In this document: positions 23,538-34,482 of the stretch, piece by piece
Numbering within the stretch: the first letter of the stretch is position 1
Layout: each line of letters begins with the position of its first letter
Assembly (NCBI GenBank): GCA_032209605.1
Contig: JASFXZ010000004.1
Span: 34,320,401 to 34,384,400, forward strand
Direction of reading: 5' to 3'
Source: Mactromeris polynyma
Taxonomy: Eukaryota; Mollusca; Bivalvia; Venerida; Mactridae
Length of the DNA stretch: 64,000 nucleotides
Notes under the pieces: generated by a model
The model's input: only the letters and a program-made list of their open reading frames with translations
The model's database searches: none
Told to the model about the DNA's origin: nothing
Program-made: the position numbers and the translations under genes

Positions 23538-23944
23538 GTTTGTTGCATTATTTTGTGGTGTGACTTCTCGGTTATCTACATCAAACATATATGTTGAAAT
23601 TATATATAAGATGTTTTTTGTTTGAATTGAGCATTCACTCTTTGCGATTTGCAATGGTCAGAAATTGTAAGTGCTTACTGATTTTTGTCCTTAAAGTTTA
23701 ACATTTAAAAATTCTTTGAGAACATTCACTGAATCGTATTTCATACAGACTCCATTTAAATAACAAAAATCATGCCAGTTTTAAAGAAATGTTTTCTTTT
23801 GTCTTGAATTGGTATCAAAATAAGTTGTTTAAGTATATTTTACGGTTTGATACAGATGGAACAATGGATAAAGACAGGTCTCATGATAACATGCAAACAA
23901 ACTTATTTTGAAAGAAAGTTATGCTAAGTGTAGATTATATGATT

Positions 23945-25130
23945 ATACACTGCCCTCCAAAAGTTCCTTCACACGTCAACAATTCCCATTGCAATTAATG
24001 TATTTTCATATTTGTTTCAGATGCAATAAATCGAAAATCTTTTTAACACAGCAATAGTTTTCTGATGAAATATTTATAAATTTGTACTGAATCAAATTAT
24101 CATATTTTCTGTGTCAGATCAATCAGTTACATACATATTGGTTAAGGGTGCAGCTGCCGAGATGTGCAAATTGTTAATTCTTAACTATCCATCACAGAAG
24201 TGGGATGAATAATTTTACTTAACAGGAAAATATTTCACTCTATTAATGTTCAGGTAACAAGAACTCAGTTTTATAATTATACGGTGCTAATGCATTATAA
24301 TTTATAATAAGTTATAAAATTACATTAACATTCATCAATAATGTATTAATTTTTAACAGGAAATCATGTATGCTTACGAATACATATTTGTGCCTTGTAG
24401 ACACCATTATATGTATAACAGCGCAAATTTTAATGAGTTCATCCAGTCTCACTAAGATGCAGGTGTAACATGCAGCTGAATATCAGTGTTCTCTGCAACA
24501 ATTCAATTGTGAGCAGCACTTACTAAAGTAAGCGATGGGTAAGCCTCAAGCCTGATTAAGGGCAGATTTCAAATCACATTAACTCAAAAATGAGAATGGT
24601 TGTGGTTGCAATTTGTTTTAACAAAGGAGCACAACGTTGAGAAAAACATGAAGGTAATAATGTTATGTTGCTAAGATGATAGATGAGTCAGAACGTTGAC
24701 AAAATAACGATTTAAAAACAGGCCAACTCACACAAGCAAAATAGAAAAAGATGATTATTTACAAGACTGTGAGAAATGGTGATTGATAAGCATTGTTGCC
24801 CAGCTAACTCCACAGACAATGAGGAAACAGGACTCAAATCTAAACGGACTCGCGCAAAATGAGCAATGTGCTCACCCGTGACTCCAGAGTAATTGCCCTT
24901 TAATTAGAGAAATTACCTAAAATTGGTCTTGTCCGATTAATAACTTTAGAATTCTTTGTCCAATGGGCACCAGATTTGTTCAGAATGTGTATTGGCATGA
25001 TATCTTGGACAAGTTCAATAACCAGCCATATCGCAGTGGTCACTCCAGAGTTATTGCCCTTTCATTAGAGATGTTACCTAAAATTGGTCTTGTCCAATCA
25101 ATAACTTAGAATTCTTTGTCCAATGCTCTC
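23945..25130. other. Repeat-rich non-coding stretch
   Basis: A Tc1-like end, 'CACTGCCCTCCAAAAGTTCC', is at about 23948 but no inverted partner was found. At 24880-25130 there are two internal units of the same dispersed repeat as at 27.0-27.6 kb ('CCTAAAATTGGTCTTGTCC' twice, near 24916 and 25079), and the 3' end 'ACGTATTTTGCGATGG' lies near 25307. No gene was recognised. Confidence 0.5.
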
Positions 25131-25493
25131 CAGACTTGGTCAGATAGCAATTTTTATTGTTATTAAATACATTGCATAAATTTCGAAAACAGTTGTTGAA
25201 ATATTTTTCCCAGAGGTACTTGGGTCGATTCTATGCAAATGGATTAAGTGGGGTTCAAACCTAGGTCACTGAACGTGGAGTCATAGGAGAATTTTTTTTA
25301 TAACAAACGTATTTTGCGATGGTATGCACTCTTGTTTTTATTTATAATCAGAATTCAATACTTGTACACAATTATTTTCCAAGACTATTTTTGTAAACCA
25401 ATTCTCATTGTGTTTAGTGAAAATTAAAAGAAATATAGACTTTGAATAATGACTGAAACTACAATTTGTTTCATTCAATTACACATATTGCAG

Positions 25494-26500
25494 GTGAAAT
25501 ATGATGGTATTGTGTTGGGTGATTCTGGCTATCCATGTAGAAAATATCTTCTTACACCATACTTGGCACCACAGACACCAGTACAGGTTTGTGTATACAT
25601 GTATATATAACCATTTCTAGTTCAATGATAATCATTTATCATGATGTACAGACTTTGTATTTTTGTGTCAACCAAATTTCTGCCTATTGCATTATACATC
25701 ATCATGCATCAGTATTGTTTATTGTTTATTTTTACACATCTTTTAATGTGAATACCAAGTGATGTTAAGTCTACTGTTAACATAAAATAGTTACAAACGT
25801 GTTACAGTCTGTTGTGTAATGTCAAACTTATACTGAAGTACATCAAATTGGCAGATCAGATAAGATAGAAAGTCTCAATTTCATTGTCATTTCAAATGAG
25901 AATAAAATTCATTGGTTAGGTTATGCATATTTATTTTACATTGATTGTGAAACAAGTTCTTACAATTTAGACTAATCACTCTCGATGACTGCTTCCTGGC
26001 TACCAATCAGGACTCGCGCCACATTCAGGAATTGTGAAGTTCCTGATCAAACCACGCTCGTTGCAGGGCTCAAACTCATGACCTTCAGATCAGGAGTCGG
26101 GCGCTCAACCCCCTCAACCAATGTATTATCCTGCAATTCATTGGTCGCATGTTGCACTTGCATTTAATTGATTCTTATTGTAGGTGTATTACAGTGTAAA
26201 TCATCCTATTTCTTGTTTGATTTCATTCATATTCCATACCCTTTACATTTCATTAGGTGCGTTATAACAACTCGCTTTTCAAGACTCGAGTCCTACTGGA
26301 GCAGACCTTTGGCAAGTTGAAGCGTCGTTTTCCTTGTGTATAGTATGGATTGAGAATGAAGCCAGCAAAATGTACCAAAGTCATAGTTTCCTGTGTTATT
26401 TTGTATAACATTGGCATTGTTTGGAACGCTGTGCTGCCAAGGGAATGTGATAACAGTCTACTTACAATGGACCTGGTACAGTATCCCAAGACAGGGATCT
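25494..26500 (+). pseudogene. PIF/Harbinger transposase remnant, two exons
   Basis: Exon 25494-25586 (31 codons, phase 0) reads '[11 protein letters not shown]' and 'YLLTPYL', the segment around the second catalytic Asp of Harbinger DDE transposases. After a 670-bp GT-AG intron (25587-26256) the next exon reads 'RYNNSLFKTRVLLEQTFGKL' then 'KRRFPC', the segment with the catalytic Glu (EQTFG). TAG at about 26341-26343 interrupts it where Harbingers usually have His or Gln. It continues 'YGLRMKPAKCTKVIVSC' and then 'ILYNIGIVWN'. The N-terminal exons with the first Asp were not found, so the copy is 5'-truncated. Its intron contains a SINE fragment. Confidence 0.75.
25985..26165 (-). mobile_element. 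tRNA-derived SINE fragment inside the Harbinger intron
   Basis: The minus strand carries 'TTGAGCGCCCGACTCCTGAT' and a B-box-like 'TGAGTTTGAGCCCTG', the same head as at 14340-14512. The body differs, so either a subfamily or a truncated copy. Confidence 0.65.
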
Positions 26501-26642
26501 AACATTGCCACTGCCTTTTTTACTTGAATGATGAAATACTTGTCTTCCCATACTGTGATTGTATATTGTTTTGCTCTTGTAAGCTGGTTGTTGAAATATC
26601 ACTTTCCAATACATAAGAATGCGTGATCATAATGTGATCAAA

Positions 26643-26712
26643 CTTTAATAATAATAATAAAGACTTTATTTAAAGAGGTGACACAGTTGGGCAAGCCCAG
26701 TCTTCACTGTCA
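26643..26712 (-). repeat. Retroelement 3'-tail fragment with TTA/AAT microsatellite
   Basis: 'AATAATAATAATAAAGACTT' followed by 'TATTTAAAGAGGTG' resembles the 3' terminus of LINE or SINE elements ending in a short trinucleotide repeat. Orientation is inferred. Confidence 0.4.
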
Positions 26713-27009
26713 GCTTCTTTATACTTTATACATAGATGTCTATAGTTAACAGATGATCTCTATGATTGATATGGTTAGTTTACCACAGCACATTTACCTC
26801 AATACTGATCTCTATCTGATAATCTAAAATTGTAAAATGCTTTTAATATTTTTATTAAATTAAAAAAGAATAACAGTCAAATTTTAGTCAAAATGGATTT
26901 TGAGTGATCTCCCCTTGACTGCTTCTGTGTGAACCCTCATAAAAGGACCGGCTATATTATTTGGGTCGTTTAATGTAATATAATACACACTTTGATGCCA
27001 TTTTTTATA

Positions 27010-27620
27010 CGCCCGTTTGAAAAACGGGACGTATTATGGGAACACCCGCGGCGGGCGGGCGGCGTCAACATGGTTTCCGCTCTCTAAGTCAAAGAGTTTT
27101 CATCCGATCTTTACCAACCTTGGTGAAAATGTTTGTGGGCATAATATCTCGGCCAAGTTCGATAACCAGCCACATCCCCCAGGCACTTCTGAATTATGGC
27201 CCTTGAATTATCCAAAATTTGTCAAATTAGCTGTGTCCGCTCTCTAAGTCAAACAGTTTTCATCCGATCTTTACCAAACTTTGTAAATTTGTTTGTGGGC
27301 ATAATATCTCGGCCAAGTTCGATAACCAGCCACATCGCCCAGGTACTTCGGAATTATGGCCCTTGAATTATCCAAAATTGGCCAAATTAGCCTTGACCGC
27401 TCTCTAAGTCAAACAGTTTTCATCTGATCTTCACCTAACTAGGTGAAAATGTTTGTGGGCATAATATCTCGGCCAAGTTCGATAACCAGTCATATCGCTC
27501 ATGTCACCCGTGGAGTTACCACCCTTTGATTTTAGAAATAACCTAACATTTGTCTTGTTTTAACTCTGAGCTCAGACTTATGACGGGCGTATTTTGTGAC
27601 AGTTTGGCGCTCTTGTTGAA
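27010..27620. repeat. Bivalve-type dispersed repeat with ~180-bp internal units
   Basis: It begins 'ACGCCCGTTTGAAAAACGGG' and ends with 'GACGGGCGTATTTTGTGACA', 'GTTTGGCGCTCTTGTTG'. Three internal units share 'CGCTCTCTAAGTCAAA', 'TTTTCATC' and 'GCATAATATCTCGGCCAAGT' at spacings near 180 bp. The 76-codon open frame here is a by-product. Partial relatives lie near 19.5 kb and 24.9-25.1 kb. The ends (CGCCCGT... / ...ACGGGCG) are partly complementary, which suggests a non-autonomous DNA element. Confidence 0.7.
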
Positions 27621-27639
27621 AAATAATTAATTTTGTATT

Positions 27640-28690
27640 TTATGCTGAACATAATGTTATAATATTCATAATTGGGCCGTAAATGTATATTACAAGGGGT
27701 GCAGGTGGGGGCAAAATTTGTTTCCTTGATTGCTGCTGTTTTGTTGTTGTTGTTTTATTAGGCAATGAGCAGTTTTGCACTAAGACTATATTTCATTTGA
27801 TGAAGCTTTCCCATTTCGGCCAGCATTGGGCCATCATCAGACATTCTGCCATGACTGTGATGGAGCTCCTTCCCATTCACACAAAGTTTGTCATTCTCTT
27901 ATTAGCGAACTCCGCTTTGTTTCCCAGAAACACTACATACTAGGTCCTGGTTCATCTAGTTGACCTTTCACGTAATCCTCATCAATGTTCACACCTGCAG
28001 CTCTGGCTTGGTGGTATGACATGTATACTCTTAACTTGGCTCGCATGTTTTGATGGCGGGTTTTGAACTTTGTTATTTGTTGAACTTCTCTGTGTCGTTG
28101 AGATCTTCTTGATGTAGTGTACATCTTTTTTTCAGGCTTGAAATGTCCCCCCAGCTGCGTGTCTCTTCAAGTTTCCCTTGACCATGTTGAATGATATGCA
28201 TGTTATTGAAAGATTCAAGTTAATTATGCTGAATTGATAGGTATAGTACAAACTGTGATGTTTTATAGAACTTTAATGTCGCGAGTGTATAGCTGAACGC
28301 TGAGAGACGATTCTGGAAAACTGGTCTGTACAGAAGGAGCAAGAATAGTTTTATCCAAAGATTCCTTTATTAAGTCGTAGATGGTTATATAAAAATGTTT
28401 ACAAAGATGTAATATCTATCAACATTGCTTTGTCGGGACTCGCAGGTTCCGTTATCAGCAGGTTTAGGCTATGTATGTTTTATCGCAGATTTGCCGTGAC
28501 CGACAAGAAATGTTGGATGTAGCTGTTTGTTGTTATCACCAGGTGCTGGTACCAGCAGTTTGCACTGTATATCAGTTGCTAAGCAAACAGAATTGATAAT
28601 CACTTTTTCGTTGACAAAGTTTGCCTGGCAGCATTGCGGTATCGTGCGTTATTAGAATCCGAGTAATTATATAAACGTCTACTTTTTCTC
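27640..28690. other. No gene recognised with confidence
   Basis: A minus-strand frame at 28124-27933 contains 'KFKTRHQNMRAKLRVYMSYH' and looks protein-like. It has no recognisable domain or clear exon borders. The rest is AT-rich. Confidence 0.35.
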
Positions 28691-28691
28691 C

Positions 28692-31590
28692 AGGTGGACG
28701 AGGATTATCTTGCACTGTGAAAATTTCTTAGCAGTAGATGTATCAGTCGACAATGGACGACCCATAATCTTCGCCACTGGGTATAAGCTTAGATTGCTGA
28801 AAAAAGATGGTTCATGGATGGCACTTTTAGGATACAAAATTTCTTTCTTTCTAGTGAAAATACTAGTATACAGGAAAAAATCTACTGCTATAGTATTTAT
28901 AACGAGTAACTAAGACATAATAAAATAAAATGCAATTACACAAAAGGTTGATTATAGATGCATGTTTTGATATTATCTTGTAACCTAATACAAGGGCTGT
29001 TCGAAAAGTTTTGGGAAAAGTGTCATATCTCCGTTAAATAATAAATATTTGTAAACAAAGTTTTGGCTGTAAAGATATCGAAGTATATTTTGTTAAATAC
29101 ATTGCTTTATTTTTATGTATTACAAATAACGCATATTCTATTGTCACTATAGCAATGTCCTGTTGACGTGAGCGGGGTTCATTCGCTGTTTCGGTAGCAA
29201 GTGCTCTAGGGGCATAGGGTACAAATGAAATTACAAGCCCACATTACCGTTTAAAATTGCACGAGATTGAACATTAACGCTTCCAGCGTTCCTCGCATGA
29301 TGTTATTGACGTAATTTACGTATCATGCCATCACCAGGAAGTGCAAGTATCTATCAAAGAGTGAAAATGAACCCAGAGCAAAAAATATATTAAGGAGCAA
29401 TTCCCGTGACAACGCTCCACCGCAGTCCTCTATGGTTACCAAGGCAACACTAACAGAGTTGGAAATTGACTTGGTTAAACATCCACCTTATTCCCCTAAT
29501 CTAGTGCCGTGCTATATGGCTGTTTCCTATCATCAAAGCAGAATAACAAGGATCCAGATTTGAAGACGTCGACGACCTACCAGTTGTTGTACGCGAATGC
29601 ATAAGGAAAATACCTACAGGACATGCTATAACTTGTAGGTACATAAATGGGAAAAGTGTACTAAGTATGCAGGAGAGTATTTCGAAAAGATTTAAGAATA
29701 ATACAGTGTTAAAAATCCAACTGTTATGGGTTGTTAGGAACATTATACATGTGTTATTTGTAACTGCCCCACTCACGTCTACATGATGTTGCTATAGCGA
29801 CAACAGAATGTGCGATATTTGTAGTATATAAAAAATAAAGTAATGTTTTTAAGCCAAAAACAATATTTTTAAAGCTAAAAAGTCTCAAATATTTTCGATG
29901 TCCATGATTCGACATGGCAATTTTAGTTGAGATCTGCCAACAATGTGATTATTCGTTAACATTTTATCAATACCGCAATCAAACAGACGACTGATATCAA
30001 TGAATTTGGTGAAAACGCAAGCTTCATGAGATCCTGATCCAAACCGATTCTGTGCGTTGGGACCACATGTGTTTTTCTTCATTCCTTTTTGGTCCACAGT
30101 CCCCAACATCACTTCAAATGGTGCATGTAGCACGTTTGTTGCGCAGCTCTTTCTTTATACTATTTATGTATGCTTTCTGATCATTTTACTTATCTAGGTG
30201 TTAGCAGCGACAACAGTAGCCAGGAATGATATTAATCCCAAGAAAATATAGTCTTACGGTATACATTTATTATTTCCAGTTCTGAGAAGTGATACTCGGA
30301 CCAAGCACTTAGAAGTCAAAAACCAAGCTGCAAGAGTTCTTAGAACACTGTGCCTTCTCAAGAAAGTACTTCTTCATGGTTAAGAAATGCGGAGCACCAG
30401 AATGTGACATCTGCAGACCACCACGCTTAGAAATGACTGTGTTCAATACTCTGAAGAATTTTCCAGGTATGGTATGCTTTATATTTAGTTATAATATATT
30501 TTACGTTATTGTCGTTGAATATTAAGCCTTTGATAATTTTTCGATATATAACTAGTGTACTAACATCATGATGCACCGTCATTTCCCTGTTAAAGTGCAT
30601 CAACGCTTCTTGTAGTTAATGCTGGTTGTTTTTCTAGACAATTGATGTTGCATAATATTTGTAGACATTAAAGTTCATGTTAAAAGAATAATTTTTTTCA
30701 GTATTTTGTGAATATTAAATTCATTTTCATGTGATGAGATCTAATAGAAGTATGCTGTAATGAAAACAAGTTCAATGTTCTATTAAATCTAATGTACTAT
30801 TTAGATCCCAAACCCAGAGAAGATGATCCATGCAGATATAAAGAGGTTGACGATGTTTACAGCAAACATACATCAGAGAGATTCTGTCCTTCTGTCACAC
30901 AGATGTTGGCACCTACCTCAGAAAGCTGCTCTGTGTAAATGTCTGCAGAAACAGTTTGTAACTATGTACAGTGTGTTGATTGCGGTAAACCAAGGTACTG
31001 TAGATATAAGCATATTGTATTGTAATGTATATAAATATCAGATTTCATTCAGTATGATAATGTATGTTGGTAAGCTAGTCTAGGTTTACTTTTTAGGCAA
31101 TAGGTAGATAGTTTTTGGTTATCGACACTTTTAATTGATAAATCTGTTCACTTATGCAATGCTGCTGTCCCATCACATCTCATACACTGGTTATAAATAG
31201 TAGTCGGTATATTTGTTTCTCAAATTGATGATTTACATATATAGGTTATGAATCGTATTGTGTCTACATATAATATATCTGGCATAATCTTTTTATACTA
31301 TTCAATATATTTCAGATGTGTCTACTCTGAAAAGAAACTGTCCAAGGACGAGAGGGGCGATTTAAACATCTTGAAGGAAAGTGTCATCTACACATGTGGC
31401 GGAGTGTTTGTACCATATTTTACATGGAACTATTGGTGTTCAGTTCAGTGCTACCTGCCTGGCCCCATTGGCAGCGCACTACTTCAGTAGCCATTTGGGA
31501 TTTCCTATGGCTTGTTTCAACTGTGGATCAGCAGATGTCACCGATATTTCACCTGAATTGAAAGCACGTTTTCAAACAGTCCCAGGCATT
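28692..31590 (+). pseudogene. Decayed multi-exon zinc-ribbon gene, probably transposon-associated
   Basis: At least four exon pieces lie on this strand. A (from about 28692, acceptor TTTCTCCAG) reads 'DNGRPIIFATGYKLRLL'. B (ending 30466) reads 'FFMVKKCGAPECDICRPPRL'. C (30805-30994) reads 'DPCRYKEVDDVYS' and 'YVQCVDCGKPR'. D (from 31316) reads 'CVYSEKKLSKDERGDLNILK' and later 'GFPMACFNCGSADVTD'. The introns 30467-30804 and 30995-31315 have GT-AG ends, and the joined codons restore 'NFPDPKP' and 'GKPRCVYSEK', which supports real splicing. Cys pairs suggest zinc ribbons. Related uncharacterised proteins are, to my knowledge, multicopy in molluscs and cnidarians. Breaks: TAA at 30936-30938, a frameshift near 30335 and another near 31420. 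A mariner sits in the A-B intron. Confidence 0.5.
28990..29905 (+). mobile_element. Dead mariner element with long inverted repeats
   Basis: About 180 bp at 28996-29175 and 29765-29895 are inverted copies of each other (both contain 'TATAGCAA' and 'GACGTGAG' in matching positions). Between them a frame from 29408 reads 'DNAPPQSS' and then 'HPPYSPNLVPCYM'. The spacing from the Asp of DNAPP to the residue after PC is 34, the mariner D34D signature, but that last residue is Tyr (TAT, 29513-29515) instead of Asp. Most of the N-terminal half is missing. Later pieces 'EDVDDLPVVVRECIRKIP' are in other frames. The copy cannot encode an active transposase. Confidence 0.8.
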
Positions 31591-31593
31591 TGT

Positions 31594-33013
31594 AAAATTC
31601 TTAAGAAATATGATTTATTTCATTATTTGCAGAACTATTTGAACCATTTCACTTTCCCTTCAACCTGTGAGTGGAAGAATACGGTCAATAAGACTGCTCT
31701 CAGTCACCATAAACGATTATGGGAGACTCGTGTGAGAAATGATCATGACTTTGAGAGATTCCGATCTGTGCACAACAGCATACAGCCATCTGTACTCTGA
31801 CTCGCAGCTTCTACAAATAGCGAAATCATTCATGCAATCAGTGCTGCACGTGTTCTGACCTATAGACAATGTACGCAAGTAGTCACGTGTAATATGTGTC
31901 AAGGACAAATAACAGACATATTGAAACATATGTTAACAAGTTGCAATTGCACTCAAACAAATCGCGAGCTATTCCTTTCAACAGTGTGCGTGTGGCTTGG
32001 CCCAGCAGTGAAAGACTATCTCTCACGTATCGATAACAAATCATTTTTGCGGTATTTAATAAATGTTAGCTGGCTAGTTACCTTGTCATTGCAGCAATTG
32101 ATGAACACATCTTAAAATCTCTACTAAGTATATACATGATGTATTCTTCTTACACTTCAAATAATATGTTAAAAGAAATCTTACACCTCTAAGGTGCATC
32201 CATAGCCAGCATAATTGTTTAAGTGATTGTTCATTTTTTATGCCCCTACTCTGAAAGGGGGGGGGGGGCATATAGATTTGCCCGTGTCTGTCGGTCTGTC
32301 TGTCAGTCCGTCTGTCTGTCCTTCCGTCCGTCGCTCATATCTCCGAAAGTATATGAGCCAGAGTCATAAAACTTGACAGGAATATTCACCATCATGTTTA
32401 GTTGTGCACATGCGGTTTCATGTTTGACTGTGCCCAGTAAGTGCAAAGTTATGGCCTTTGACTTAGTTAAAACATAGACTATAGAGTATGCAATCTTGTG
32501 TCACTCATATCTCCAAAAGTATATGAGCCAGAGTCATAAAATTTGACAGGAATGTGTTCATCAGCATGTATAGTTGTGCACCTGTGGTTTCATGTATGGT
32601 TACGCCCAGTAAGTGCAAAGTTATGGCCCTTGACTTATCACCATAATCAGTACGGTTGTTCACTCGGTAATTTGGATACCCATTCACTAACTATGAGCAA
32701 AACAATAGCACTTGCTTTTGTGACAAAGGCTGCAAGTTGGGACAGCTGTGTCCTATGGGCACATTTCTAGCTGTTTGTTTATCTTATTGGGTTCACTTGT
32801 ATGTTTGTGCCTTTGTCTCAGGACTTTATCTATCTATGAACATACATGTATTTCTTGATATTTCTCACATTTAGTATTTGTCCTTTGATATGTTGTCTTG
32901 TTTAATGTTCACTCATATGTTTGCCTATCATTTTGTATATATTTGTATTTCCTGAATTTATGCTTGCATTGTATTGATATTTATATATCACTGAAAAGTG
33001 GAATAAAAAAAAT
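31594..33013 (+). mobile_element. LINE 3' end: RT C-terminal region and 3' UTR
   Basis: The frame 'FPSTCEWKNTVNKTALSHHK' continues 'RNDHDFERFRSVHNSIQPSV' and passes a single TGA (31798-31800, probably an ancient Trp codon). It then reads a C-x2-C-x9-H-x4-C knuckle with Cys at 31888, 31897 and 31942 and His at 31927. This layout is typical of the C-terminus of non-LTR reverse transcriptases. The frame ends at 32115 and is followed by a long 3' UTR that closes with 'GTGGAATAAAAAAAA' at about 32997-33012. The element is 5'-truncated, as most LINE copies are. Its 3' UTR holds a dispersed repeat. Upstream, the open frame runs straight on from zinc-ribbon exon D. Confidence 0.6.
32235..32765. repeat. 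Bivalve-type dispersed repeat inside the LINE 3' UTR
   Basis: It opens 'TTTTTATGCCCCTACTCTGA', then a run of twelve or more G, then 'GGCATATAGATTTGCCC' and a GTCTGTC/GTCCGTC stretch. Two internal units share 'AGTATATGAGCCAGAGTCAT' at about 32349 and 32519 (spacing ~170 bp). Such elements are abundant in venerid and other bivalve genomes. Confidence 0.75.
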
Positions 33014-33019
33014 ATATCA

Positions 33020-33415
33020 TGACACTATTATTAGTATCTTTAATTCTTAACATACTATTATTGTCTTGTAGAAATTTGTTTAACATTAATTTGTGTGAAA
33101 ACAAGTCAATTTGTGTGAAAACTAGTCAGTTTTAAATTAGATTTATTCATGTATAGATCTAGTTTTGAAACAAACCTTTTTAAGTCAAACCGTTACCGAT
33201 ATACATTTAAAGAAAAAGAAGGCATAGGTGACAAGGGGTTTCGACTCCTGACTCTTGATGCGAAGGTCTTGTGTTCAAGCCCACGTTAAATAGAATATGA
33301 TCACACATTTCACAATCCCCACATTAGGTGAGAGTAATGTTTACTAATCTGGGAAGCAGGCATCGAGGGTTATTAGTACACTTGGTAAGAACTCGTTTCA
33401 CAACCTTTTTAAAAT
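33020..33415. other. No gene recognised
   Basis: AT-rich. Around 33225-33290 a short tRNA-like B box ('TGTGTTCAAGCCC') suggests a worn SINE head, but it is too degraded to delimit. Confidence 0.4.
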
Positions 33416-33429
33416 AAAACAAATTGTGA

Positions 33430-33585
33430 TGCTATGGGGAACACCACATACAAAAGACAATGCCTGCCCACACAGACCCCTGAGATAGCAACAGTCCATA
33501 AAGCATTGTACACTGCGGAGACCTGTCCAAGGGTAAACACACATGGGGACAGTTGTGCGAGGAATTGCATGGCCGACCATAAATA
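33430..33585 (-). repeat. Member of a dispersed 'GGTC-GCCA ... TATGTGG' repeat
   Basis: On the minus strand 'ATGGTCGGCCATGCAATTCC' is followed by 'GGTCTGTGTGGGCAGGCATT' and 'GTCTTTTGTATGTGG'. The same order of motifs occurs at 52130-52320 and 54455-54610, and the second half also in each 1,942-bp unit. Confidence 0.6.
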
Positions 33586-33617
33586 ACTGAGAGAAAATTA
33601 GGAAGGACAACCTGGGT

Positions 33618-34482
33618 ATTTTTAGCTCGCCTGAGCATGAAGTGCTCAATGTGAGCTATTGGGATCGCCCTGTATCCATTGTTGTGAGTCGTCAACAATT
33701 TAGATTGTTAACACTCTAGATATGACATCTTTTACCTGGTCTGCAGGGAACTTGGTCAGAATGTTTGTCTCAATGAAATCTAGACCAAGTTCGAAACTGG
33801 GTCATCTGGGGTCAACAGTTAGGTCACTAGGTCAAATTATAGTAAAGCCTTGTTAACACTCCAGAGGTCACATTTTTGACATGATTTATGGGAGACATGG
33901 TCAGAATGTGTATCTCATTGAAATCTAGGCAAGGTTTGCAACTGGGTCACTAAGTGGAATTATAGTAAAACCTTGTTAACACTCCAGAGGTCACATTTTT
34001 GACATGATTTATGGGAGACATGGTCAGAATGTTTATCTCATTGAAATCTAGGCAAGCTTTGAAACTGGGTCATCTGGGGTCACATAGTAGGTCACTAAGT
34101 GGAATTATAGTAAAACCTTGTTAACACTCCAGAGGTCATATTTTTGACTTGATTTATGTATGAAATTGTCAAAATGTTTGCCTTGATAATATCTAGGTCG
34201 AGAATTAAACTGGGTCATATGAGGTCATTAACTAGGTAACGGGATCATATGATTGAAAATCCTTCTGGGTTCTCGGGAGGTTGCATTTTCTACCGGAACT
34301 ACTTAAAACTTTATCATAATGCTTGTCTTAATAAAATGCAAGTCCAGTGTGGTACTGGGTCATTTTGGGTCAAAAAGTAGGTCACAAGGTCAAATCATTG
34401 AACATGCTCTTGAACTCTCTTGAAGCCAATATGGCAATGTAATCAGATGAGCGATTTAGAGCCACCATGGTCCTCTTGTTAA
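33618..34482. repeat. Bivalve-type dispersed repeat with ~125-145-bp internal units
   Basis: It starts 'TTTTTAGCTCGCCTGAGCAT' and ends 'GAGCGATTTAGAGCCACCAT' plus 'GGTCCTCTTGTT'. Internal units share 'GTTAACACTCCAGAGGTCA' at about 33852, 33975 and 34119, and 'ATTGAAATCTAGG' in each. This is a very common repeat in bivalve sequence. It carries no coding frame. Confidence 0.75.

Noticed and set aside
23948..23970. Tc1-like terminal sequence 'CACTGCCCTCCAAAAGTTCC'
   Set aside because: No inverted partner was found within several kilobases, so an element cannot be delimited.
27017..27247. 76-codon frame with 'GGRAASTWFPLSKSK'
   Set aside because: It lies within the bivalve dispersed repeat and is not conserved between its internal units.
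33398..33698. Overlapping 83- and 88-codon minus-strand frames
   Set aside because: They overlap a dispersed repeat and the start of another repeat, with no domain.
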